A stretch of DNA of 64,000 nucleotides from Hyphomonas sp. GTDB taxonomy: Bacteria; Pseudomonadota; Alphaproteobacteria; Caulobacterales; Hyphomonadaceae. Location: positions 52,888 to 116,887 of the forward strand of contig PACZ01000032.1 of the NCBI GenBank assembly GCA_002700305.1, written 5' to 3'. Below are positions 18,832 to 26,745 of this stretch, piece after piece; the stretch's first letter is position 1; each line of letters begins with the position of its first letter. The notes beneath the pieces are model-generated. The model saw nothing but the letters and a program-made list of their open reading frames with translations, did not search any database and was not told where the DNA came from. The position numbers were made by a program, and so were the translations under genes.

Positions 18832-19863
18832 ATGGATTACCGCTTCCATTTTCCCGAGAGTTCGTCCAAGCGAAACGAGATGACGTTCAAATATGAACCG
18901 ATCCAGCCGTTGATCCTGCTGGAGCTGTGCTCCCGGATCGGGGCGACCCGTTTTTTCGACGTTGGCGCGAATATCGGCTTCTATTCATTGGTGGCAACGC
19001 TCATTCCAAGCGTCAATGAAATTTACGCATTCGAGGCAAGTCGTGAGACCTTCGACGAATTGGCTTTAAATGTCCGCATCAACTGGCTCAACTCAAAGAT
19101 CAAAGTGGAAAATAAAGCGGTCTCCAGCGAGAACGGTTTTGTCACCTTCCAAATCGCGTCTTCCTTGTCAGGTATTAATAGTGTTGCCGAGACCAGCATC
19201 CATCGCAGTGAACTGTTCAAAGACACGGTTTCAGTCGAATGCATAGCGCTAGACAACTATGCCGACGTGACCGATGAGGTGCTGGCGCTGAAAATTGATG
19301 TGGAGGGGCACGAGGCGCACGTAGTGCGCGGCGCGCGGAAGCTCCTTTCTGACAATATCTGTGTTATCCAGATCGAAGACTATGGTGGGCAGGACCGCGA
19401 AACGTCAGCTTTGTTGCATGAACTCGGCTACACCAAAATTACTACCGCCAAGAACGATCATTACTATTCTAACGCCCCGGTCCTGCAGGACGTGCGGGAA
19501 GTTCTTGGATGTATGGAGCGCGCGGCTGGAAGGTTGATCGATCTATACCTCGGCAACTGGCCTCCCCCCCGCCTGGTGGATGCTCTGAACGTGACAGGTG
19601 ATGTCGCGAACGGTACAGCCCGTGCGTCATGCCAGGTCAAACAAGGCATGTTCGATAGCGCGCAGGAGCTGGAATATGCGTTTTACATCTACTCCAATAA
19701 CTCCAAGATCGGACAGGTCTGGTACACGCAGGACGCAAACCTGAATTTCGCCCTGCCAGATGAATGCCGCGGCACGGAAATCAGTGTCCGTGCTTTTGTC
19801 CGAGCCAAGATGGATCCGGAAATGAAGATCGCCCACACTGTGAAGATCGGACGTTACGGCTAG
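18832..19863 (+). CDS. FkbM-family SAM-dependent methyltransferase with extra C-terminal domain
   Basis: A 343-residue protein. Residues 25-210 form an FkbM O-methyltransferase domain: the SAM-binding FFDVGANIGFYSLVA motif, YAFEASRETFDEL, and LALKIDVEGHEAHVVRGA. FkbM enzymes methylate hydroxyls of sugars or polyketides; near glycosyltransferases a role in capping or decorating polysaccharide is likely. Residues 215-343 (from about REVLGCMERAAGRL) form a second domain I do not recognise, probably beta-rich. Codons are less GC-rich than in housekeeping genes nearby. Its TAG stop overlaps the TAG stop of the opposite gene in the palindrome CTAG. Confidence 0.85.
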   Translation: MDYRFHFPESSSKRNEMTFKYEPIQPLILLELCSRIGATRFFDVGANIGFYSLVATLIPSVNEIYAFEASRETFDELALNVRINWLNSKIKVENKAVSSENGFVTFQIASSLSGINSVAETSIHRSELFKDTVSVECIALDNYADVTDEVLALKIDVEGHEAHVVRGARKLLSDNICVIQIEDYGGQDRETSALLHELGYTKITTAKNDHYYSNAPVLQDVREVLGCMERAAGRLIDLYLGNWPPPRLVDALNVTGDVANGTARASCQVKQGMFDSAQELEYAFYIYSNNSKIGQVWYTQDANLNFALPDECRGTEISVRAFVRAKMDPEMKIAHTVKIGRYG

Positions 19864-21194
19864 CCTTTGACCGGTTTACGTGTACGTTCGTTCAACTGTT
19901 CGATCAGAACGGCATGGATTTCCACGGTTTCGATCAGGCGCTGGATCCACTCGCCGGCTGACAGGCCGGTGGACGGGTCAAAATTTTCTTCGTTCGGCAT
20001 GGAGGTGAGGTGGCGTTTTTCCTGCCAGTGCCGGGCATAGCCATCCAGTGTGAGGGGGTCATGCGCACTGCCGATCCGGGCACGGAATTTCCGCATCGGC
20101 GTGTGGCGGGAATCGGCAGGCGCTGACAGTGTCGGGACATCTTCGCCATCTGGCACTCTTTCCGGACGGTTCTGCCCCACCGCGCGGGCATCCCACTTGT
20201 TTTCATCGATAGCGCCGTCGAGAACCTGATCAAAAACATAGCAGCTGAGCAGGGTGTTATCGTCATAGACGGCCTGGGCGGCGATCGTGCCGGGACCGTG
20301 TTCACCGCCGGCTGGCATGCCGACGACGAGGCCGTTGTGCGTTAGCCGCATTTCTTCAGCTGGTGTACTTCCACCCGCAACGTAGAAGGCGATGCCGGTG
20401 CGTGTAGAGGACGTGCCGCGATAGGGATGAAGCGCGGCGAAATAGGGGGAATTATCCGTATACAGTTTGATTCCGGCATTTGAGTGCGCTGCGCTGTTCG
20501 TTCCATTCCAGGAGCACGATGCCAGCATCCCCTCGCGGATCTCAATTCTGTCATCTGTAGGCGAGGAGCCAATCCCGATATTTCCCGTCACTGGGTCTGC
20601 GATCATGGCAGTAGTATAATTGATGCCATCCGGGGAGACCTTGATCGAGAAGGCATCATTGCCGAGCAGGCCCATAATTGCGCGGGAGCTATATCCTTTC
20701 TGGAAGGCGATACGGGCATCGTCCGGACTGGAGACTTTGTTGAGCGTCAGGTTGATGTCATCGTCTTCGGCGGCAAACAGCACAGAAGGAGTGGTCGCGT
20801 TCAACCGGTTCGTATCGTCTGCGGTGGCATTGATGCCCAGGCGGGGGAGGGCGGAGGTGCCGGTCCCCACCCAAGCGCCGGAAGTGAACACTGCCATGCG
20901 GGCTTCATCGGCAACCCATGCGCGCCACCCTTCTGCTGCTGGATAAATCTCCCATGTGCCATCCTGCCAGGTTACGATCGACAGATCGGTCCCGACCCAT
21001 GTGCCAGTCGCGCCTGCCGGAACGATGTAACGGTCTCCATCCGCCGGGCTGGCAGGTGGGGCAGCCAGGCTGGCAGAGAGAACGCTAAGCTGAACGAGTG
21101 CGTCCAGCCGGCGCAGCGCTTCATTCACGGTGACGTGCTTCTGCGCCTGGTTGGCGAGCAGGTAAGGCAGGGCGAGGTTTGGGGATGTGTCCAT
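19860..21194 (-). CDS. DUF2793 protein, phage tail/GTA head-spike-like
   Basis: A 444-residue protein. ATG 21194 follows GGAG at good spacing. The N-terminus (NLALPYLLANQAQKHVTVNEALRRLDALVQLSV) and the DGDRYIVPAGATGTWVG / WEIYPAAEGWRAWVADE repeats are the DUF2793 domain known from alphaproteobacterial phages and gene transfer agents. The middle holds GNIGIGSSPTDDRIEI, typical of tail-fibre stalks, and the end a helical region (EWIQRLIETVEIHAVLIEQLNERT). No other phage gene is near. Standing alone among polysaccharide genes, it may be a stray spike or carbohydrate-binding protein; role inferred. Confidence 0.75.
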   Translation of the reverse strand: MDTSPNLALPYLLANQAQKHVTVNEALRRLDALVQLSVLSASLAAPPASPADGDRYIVPAGATGTWVGTDLSIVTWQDGTWEIYPAAEGWRAWVADEARMAVFTSGAWVGTGTSALPRLGINATADDTNRLNATTPSVLFAAEDDDINLTLNKVSSPDDARIAFQKGYSSRAIMGLLGNDAFSIKVSPDGINYTTAMIADPVTGNIGIGSSPTDDRIEIREGMLASCSWNGTNSAAHSNAGIKLYTDNSPYFAALHPYRGTSSTRTGIAFYVAGGSTPAEEMRLTHNGLVVGMPAGGEHGPGTIAAQAVYDDNTLLSCYVFDQVLDGAIDENKWDARAVGQNRPERVPDGEDVPTLSAPADSRHTPMRKFRARIGSAHDPLTLDGYARHWQEKRHLTSMPNEENFDPSTGLSAGEWIQRLIETVEIHAVLIEQLNERTRKPVKG

Positions 21195-21251
21195 GAAACT
21201 GTTCTCCGCATCGTGTGGAAACAGCATATGGAAGCGACTTCTCCCGTTGGA

Positions 21252-22928
21252 TTAGGCGGGGGGCAGGCGAGGAAGCAAATCGCTGTAGACCCCGGCAATC
21301 CGCGCGGCGATTTCGGGCCAGGTGCGGGTCTTGTGGATCCATGCGAAGGCAGCCTGCGTCATGGCGGTACGCGAGGCCTCATCCTGCAGCAGGCCCTGCA
21401 GGGCTGCCGCCAGCGCCGTTGGCGAGCCTGGCGGAACGATCACGCCTCTGCCGTCAGCGGCAAATTCTTTGAGCGGCGGCAGATCTGACACGATGAGTGC
21501 GGCCTTGCCCGCCATCACGTCCAGTGGTTTCAAGGGGGGGACAAGCCGTGTGACAGGCGAATCTTTCCTCACCAGTGGCGCGATGTCGATGAACGCATAA
21601 GCGGTGCGGGCGTCCTCTGGTGTGACGCGGCCTGTCCAGCATATCTGGCCATCAAGTCCCAGCCGTTTTGCTTCGTTTTGCAGGGCCGGCATGTCCGGCC
21701 CATCTCCGATGATCAGCAGCTGGAAGGGAACATGCTTCAGCGAGGCACAGGCCGCGAACAGGTCTTCGAGCCCCTCATAGGAGGTTATGGAGCCGGCAAA
21801 ACCGATCACCGGACGGTCATCCAGGCCCCAACGGGCTTTGAGCGCTGAGGCTGCGGCCGGGTCGGGGGCCTGGTCTGGCGCCACGCCATTCGGAACCTGC
21901 ACGATCCGCTCAGACGGGATGCCTGCGTCTCGGAACAGATCCGCGATGGCTTCGCCGTTCACGAACAGGCGGTCTGCGGCCTTGGCTGTCTCTATTTCCA
22001 TGCGCCGTTGGGCACGATAGCCGAGTGCACCGGCATAAAGAGGCTCCACACTTTGCCGGGTGACTTCCCAGAGGCCGCGCACCTCATAGATGAAAGGCAG
22101 GCCGGCCCGGCGTGCAGCCAGCGCCGCTGCGCGGCCTGTTACGTGGTTGGATGCCGCGTGCACCAGCGCCGGGCGGGTGCGCTGAATGTCCTCGAACAGG
22201 CGATCCGCATAGGCGGCGACATAGGCGTCCAGGCCATTCGTCTCCGGAATGACCGGACCGATGCGGTGATAGAGGTTTGTCAGTGTTTCCGGGATGCCTG
22301 TGTCATTGGCCGGGGAGCGCAGAGCGCCCTGAGCCTCCCAGCCCAGCGCGGACAGGGCGGTGAGGATTTCGTGCGAACGACGGGCATAGCCGTTTGTCTG
22401 GTCTGGTTGGCCGGTGTGCAGGGCCATCAGGACACGGCGGCTTGAACCTGGCCCTGCCGCCTGCGCTGCAGGGGTCGGCCAATCCGGCCCGTCGCGGACA
22501 AGGCGCGTCAGTTCGTCGGTCCGCGAAATGGCCTCAATCAGGGCCGGATCCGTCACGTGCAGGGCTGGCCGCGGAAGGTCAGTGCCTGACAGGATATGGC
22601 GGCCCAGCGTTTTGACGGTGGATGCGCTGCCAGGGCCCGGTGCTGTGTGGCGCAGTGCATCATCCGGCAGGCCGCACTCAAGGCCCAGGATCACCCGCCG
22701 CCAGGCGCGCGCATTCAGGATTTCCCGTCCGAGCGACCAAAGGCGGCCCGGCGCGGAGATGAGGGCACGCGGAGAGCTGGCAGCCTCGGCGAAGATTGTC
22801 GCCGCGCGCATGCGGAGACTGGACCTCAATTGCGTGACTTCGGCACGTAGCACCGCATTTTCCCGCTGCAGGGCATCAATCTCTGCTTGTGAAGACAAAT
22901 CAGTCCGGGGGGCTTCGGGGGAACGCAT
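21252..22928 (-). CDS. Glycosyltransferase family 4-like protein with N-terminal coiled coil
   Basis: A 558-residue protein. ATG 22928 is supported by AGGAAAGAG upstream; the frame is open 51 bases further. Residues 10-45 form a short coiled coil (AEIDALQRENAVLRAEVTQLRSSL), 50-165 a linker of unknown fold, and 170-555 a GT-B catalytic region with NGYARRSHEILTAL, IYEVRGLWEVTR, VIGFAGSITSYEGLEDL and PLKPLDVMAGKAALIVSDLPPLKEF, where the donor nucleotide binds. It is transcribed after or with the DUF2793 gene on the minus strand and is divergent from the next glycosyltransferase. Confidence 0.86.
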   Translation of the reverse strand: MRSPEAPRTDLSSQAEIDALQRENAVLRAEVTQLRSSLRMRAATIFAEAASSPRALISAPGRLWSLGREILNARAWRRVILGLECGLPDDALRHTAPGPGSASTVKTLGRHILSGTDLPRPALHVTDPALIEAISRTDELTRLVRDGPDWPTPAAQAAGPGSSRRVLMALHTGQPDQTNGYARRSHEILTALSALGWEAQGALRSPANDTGIPETLTNLYHRIGPVIPETNGLDAYVAAYADRLFEDIQRTRPALVHAASNHVTGRAAALAARRAGLPFIYEVRGLWEVTRQSVEPLYAGALGYRAQRRMEIETAKAADRLFVNGEAIADLFRDAGIPSERIVQVPNGVAPDQAPDPAAASALKARWGLDDRPVIGFAGSITSYEGLEDLFAACASLKHVPFQLLIIGDGPDMPALQNEAKRLGLDGQICWTGRVTPEDARTAYAFIDIAPLVRKDSPVTRLVPPLKPLDVMAGKAALIVSDLPPLKEFAADGRGVIVPPGSPTALAAALQGLLQDEASRTAMTQAAFAWIHKTRTWPEIAARIAGVYSDLLPRLPPA

Positions 22929-23003
22929 CGTGCTCTTTCCTATCGGGCTTCCGGGGCTTAAACAAAGCCCTTCTGTCATCAGGGCATCGGGAACCGCATT
23001 TTT

Positions 23004-24707
23004 TTGATCAGATCGTGGCTCTCAAATCTCCGCAGGCATCTTTATGTCATGGGGTGCCGCCTGAAAGGGCCGGTCAGGGCGGCAGCGCTCGATCCTGCGC
23101 TGCCGGTGCGACTGGAGCTGGGAGAGGCGGCAAGCAGCGCGCTGATTGTGAGCAACCTGCCAGCAGGCCGGTATGATGTGCAGGTGGCCGCTGACCGGAC
23201 GCCGCCAGTTGTCGGCCTGCGAATCTGGGGGCCGGGGTTTCCGGTGGCTACGGGGACGGTGACGGCGGACACGCCGATGACGTTTCAGCTGGATGGTGCG
23301 CGGGGCTATCTTGTGCTGCAGGCAACCGGCGGGCGGGCGGGGGGCCATCTCAGCCTTTCCTATCTCGGCCCGCCTACGGAAAACCGCCCGGACCTGGCAT
23401 TGGATCGCCGTATTGATTTGGTTGTGCGGCAGATCCCCGGCCTGGCGGATGCCCGGCAGATGCGGATTCAGGCGGACGGTCTCGTGCTGGCAGATGCAGC
23501 AGGCCGGGACATACATCACTGGCCCTTTTCCGGAACAGACGAAGCAGAGCCGATCGCCATCGCGTTGGACAGGCGCCTCCCGGACATTCGCCATGTCGCA
23601 TTGGCAGATGATGCAGCCTTGCATGGGCTGCATCATTATCCGGGTTTCTTCTTCCGGACGGGCGAGGTGGCAGCAGACCAGGCCGGGCGCCCGTTGAAGG
23701 TTGGCGTCCTGGGCCATGACTTCAAATTCATCGATATATATCTCTCCTATCTGAAGTCTGTCGGGCATTCGGTCCGGTTCGATACCTGGGACTGGGCCGG
23801 GCCACAGGATCTGGTCCGATCACGGGAGGTGACGGCCTGGGCAGATGTCATTCTGTGCGAATGGGGGCTGGCGAATGCCCTGTGGGCGAGCCGGCAGGCG
23901 CCACCGGAAAAGCCTCTCATCGTGCGTTTGCACGCACAGGAAGTACGCGGAGCCGCGCAACGTTTCGGCAGGCGCATCGACGCCAACCAGGTGACGCAAT
24001 TGGTTTTCGTTTCGGAGACTATTCGTCAGCAGGCGGTTGACCTCTATGGCTGGCCAGAAGCGATAACGTGTTGCGTGCCGAACTTTGTGTTGCCGGAGCG
24101 GTTCGAGCTCAGCAATTGGCCGCATAGTGGTGAGGGTGTTTTGACGCTCGGACTGGTCGGGATGACACCTGCATCAAAGCGGCTTGACCGCGCGTTGGAT
24201 CTTGTCGAGGCGTTGCAGGCGCGCGGCTGCCCTGTGCGTCTCAGGGTAAAGGGGCGTCATCCCGATCTGGCAGGCATCAGAGATGTTGAGCAGGCGTATT
24301 ACCGTCAGGTCTTTTCCCGCCTTGAAAATTCGCCGGACCTGAAGCGGGCGGTGGTCTTCGATGCATGGGGGCGAGATATGCCCGAATGGTATCGGAAGGT
24401 GGATGTTGTCCTGTCCTGCAGTGATAACGAGTCTTTTCACTATGGGCTTGCAGATGGAGTGCTTGCTGGATGCCCGCCGGTTGTGTGGCCCTGGGAGGGA
24501 GCCGCAGAGACCTATTCTGCTGACTGGATCTGCGCGTCAGTCGAGGACGCGGCCGAGCGCGTTCTTTCCTTCAGGTCGATGGGGGCGGAGCAGGTGACTG
24601 ATATGCAGGGGGCAAACCGCGCGCTGGTCAAGCGCCGCTATGGACGAGAGCACATATTTCGTGAACTGACAAAGATACTGTCTGCCCCATTTGAAGGGGC
24701 AGACTGA
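23004..24707 (+). CDS. Glycosyltransferase with novel beta-rich N-terminal domain
   Basis: A 567-residue protein. TTG 23004 and ATG 23049 are both possible; neither has a clear ribosome site. Residues 1-225 form a beta-rich region with no recognised family. Residues 230-567 form a GT-B glycosyltransferase domain: GHDFKFIDIYLSYLKS, WADVILCEWGLANALW, LVGMTPASKRLDRALDLVEAL and NESFHYGLADGVLAGCPPVVW. This domain is clearly paralogous to the C-terminal half of the convergent gene next to it. The two genes abut exactly, stop to stop, across the palindrome TGATCA. Confidence 0.82.
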   Translation: MIRSWLSNLRRHLYVMGCRLKGPVRAAALDPALPVRLELGEAASSALIVSNLPAGRYDVQVAADRTPPVVGLRIWGPGFPVATGTVTADTPMTFQLDGARGYLVLQATGGRAGGHLSLSYLGPPTENRPDLALDRRIDLVVRQIPGLADARQMRIQADGLVLADAAGRDIHHWPFSGTDEAEPIAIALDRRLPDIRHVALADDAALHGLHHYPGFFFRTGEVAADQAGRPLKVGVLGHDFKFIDIYLSYLKSVGHSVRFDTWDWAGPQDLVRSREVTAWADVILCEWGLANALWASRQAPPEKPLIVRLHAQEVRGAAQRFGRRIDANQVTQLVFVSETIRQQAVDLYGWPEAITCCVPNFVLPERFELSNWPHSGEGVLTLGLVGMTPASKRLDRALDLVEALQARGCPVRLRVKGRHPDLAGIRDVEQAYYRQVFSRLENSPDLKRAVVFDAWGRDMPEWYRKVDVVLSCSDNESFHYGLADGVLAGCPPVVWPWEGAAETYSADWICASVEDAAERVLSFRSMGAEQVTDMQGANRALVKRRYGREHIFRELTKILSAPFEGAD

Positions 24708-26681
24708 TCAGCAGAATTCCCGGGCCGCGCTCATGACAAAGTCCAGGAATTTTTCGCCCGAATAGTTGGTTTCGATAAACTCCCGGCCAAGGCGGGCATT
24801 TGCCTTAAAGGTGTCGGGAGCCTGTTGTGCCAGGATGTAATCGGATATTTCGGCAACCGATTTCTTGATGAACTTTTCCGGGTAGATGTACTCAACGCCC
24901 TCCCAATCGAGGAAGACGCCCTGGGCGCCACCCGCGAACCCTTCAGCCGGGGCGAGATGGAAGCTTTCCGGTGCTTCACGGTCGCTCACCGATAGGACAA
25001 ATCCGATCTTGTGCTCGTAGAGTGCCTTGGCGATATCGGCATGCCCGTGATGGATCACGGCGTCCTGCAGTCCATGGTCGGCAATATACTTCGTGCACGC
25101 TTCAAAATATTTGCCTTCCACCGGATCCTTCGCAACCCAGGAAACTTCCGCGGCTTGTTTCCCAAAGACATGAAGCCGGAAGTCTGGATCTGTCTCGCGT
25201 AGCCGGGCGAGTATTTCAAGCGCCCGCAAAAGCCCCTTGCGGGAGGGAAGTGTCCCGATGATCGCCAGATTTTTCAGGCGCGCTTCATCGAATTTGGGGT
25301 TGAAGGCGCTGGTATCCACCGGGTTGGGAAGGAGGCGTACTTTCTGACGATCGAAACCGAAAGTTTCTATCAGTTTCTCGAAATAATAGACCGACACACA
25401 GAAGATGCAGTTTATGGCGTCGATCTTAGCTCGGTGGCCGAAGTCACGGCCCAGCTCAAACCGATGCATGCGCGTGACGAGAACCTGATTGGCGCGTTTG
25501 TGCGTGGACCACCAGACTGCATTTTCCAGCAGCCATTCGCACCAGACGATCTCTGCCCAATCTCGCATGGCCAGGCTTTGCTTTTCGTCATGGGCTGCGT
25601 GTCCTGTCCACTCATCGAAGCGGATATCGAAGCGTTGTGCGAGCATGGGCTCGACTTGCCTGGCGAACTTCAGGTCGTAGCCGGAGATGACGAGGCGCGG
25701 CTTCAGGATGCTGCGGATTGCTTCGACGTCGCCTTTGTGGATTGTCTCGACAATCTCGCGGTAACGCGCCCCGTATGTATAGTTCCGTATCGTGTCCCAA
25801 TGCTTGCGGAGGAAGGCGGTCAGCTCCTGATAGGTTTCGTCAGGTATGTCGCCGGTGTTGAACCACATCAGCGATTTCAGCACAGTCTGCAGGCCAACCT
25901 GCAGCCGTATCTTGCAGAAAGAGATTGATCGTGTCGCCAGCCGGCTCTCTGCCTCTTCCCAGACTTGCAGGTGGTTCTTCAGTTCACGGGCGCCATATCT
26001 CTGGGTGCTGGAAGGGGTCCAGCTTGCGGACTTGTGATAGATGAAGGTCGGATGGTCGATATATTCGACCTTCGCCGCGTGGCTGAGCACATCGATCAGG
26101 AAAAGCGTGTCTTCGCCGATCCGGATGTCTTCGGGCCACATGATGTCATTGTCGATCAGCAGCGAGCGCCGGATAAGAGAAGGCGTCGTGGTGCTCTGCT
26201 TCGCGATAATCAGCGCGATACGGTCGGTCTCCGGAAGGCTTGCTTTCCAGTCTGCCAGCGTGTTCCGGGCGATCTCGCGGCTGCCATCGTCGACAATGAG
26301 ATAACCGCGGACGATGTCGGCCTTGTGGGATACGGCATGCTGAAGGTGGGTTCTGATCGTGTCCGGATAGATCACATCGTCGCAATCGAGGAAGAAGATG
26401 AAGTCCGCTTCCGAGAGGCGTGTGCCGACATTGCGTGGCCGGGAAGGTGACCCGCTGTTTGAGGCAAGTCTGTGCGCTCGCCAATGCGGCTGTCCGGCAG
26501 CCTCTTCCTGCAGATACTCAAAAGTTCCGTCTGAAGAACAATCGTCCACGAAGATGACGTCGAAAGTGCCCTCCGCGGCATCGACCTGCCGAAGCGATGC
26601 AAGGCACTTCTCGATCTTTCCCCTGGCATTGTAGCATGGAACAATGATGGAAACTTTCGGTGCAGAAATCGTGTCGCCCAC
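24708..26681 (-). CDS. Bifunctional glycosyltransferase: GT2 domain fused to GT-B domain
   Basis: A 657-residue protein. Residues 8-230 are a GT2 (GT-A fold) transferase: VSIIVPCYNARGKIEKCLASL, FVDDCSSDGT and the metal-binding FFLDCDDV. Residues 310-657 are a GT-B domain with GYDLKFARQVEPML, RFDEWTG, WAEIVWCEWLLENAVWW, IIGTLPSRKGLLRALEIL and ESFHLAPAEGFAGGAQGVFL, homologous to the domain in the preceding plus-strand gene. Two linkages of one repeat unit could be made by this one protein. The donor sugars are unknown. Confidence 0.86.
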   Translation of the reverse strand: MGDTISAPKVSIIVPCYNARGKIEKCLASLRQVDAAEGTFDVIFVDDCSSDGTFEYLQEEAAGQPHWRAHRLASNSGSPSRPRNVGTRLSEADFIFFLDCDDVIYPDTIRTHLQHAVSHKADIVRGYLIVDDGSREIARNTLADWKASLPETDRIALIIAKQSTTTPSLIRRSLLIDNDIMWPEDIRIGEDTLFLIDVLSHAAKVEYIDHPTFIYHKSASWTPSSTQRYGARELKNHLQVWEEAESRLATRSISFCKIRLQVGLQTVLKSLMWFNTGDIPDETYQELTAFLRKHWDTIRNYTYGARYREIVETIHKGDVEAIRSILKPRLVISGYDLKFARQVEPMLAQRFDIRFDEWTGHAAHDEKQSLAMRDWAEIVWCEWLLENAVWWSTHKRANQVLVTRMHRFELGRDFGHRAKIDAINCIFCVSVYYFEKLIETFGFDRQKVRLLPNPVDTSAFNPKFDEARLKNLAIIGTLPSRKGLLRALEILARLRETDPDFRLHVFGKQAAEVSWVAKDPVEGKYFEACTKYIADHGLQDAVIHHGHADIAKALYEHKIGFVLSVSDREAPESFHLAPAEGFAGGAQGVFLDWEGVEYIYPEKFIKKSVAEISDYILAQQAPDTFKANARLGREFIETNYSGEKFLDFVMSAAREFC

Positions 26682-26745
26682 TTGTCATCCTTTCGTTGCG
26701 ATCTATTCCCGGACGGGTATTCGATGTCGTCCGGTCGCAGGTTTT

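Noticed and set aside
19860..21194. Prophage remnant
   Set aside because: Only one phage-like gene is present, with no integrase, terminase, capsid or att repeats nearby.
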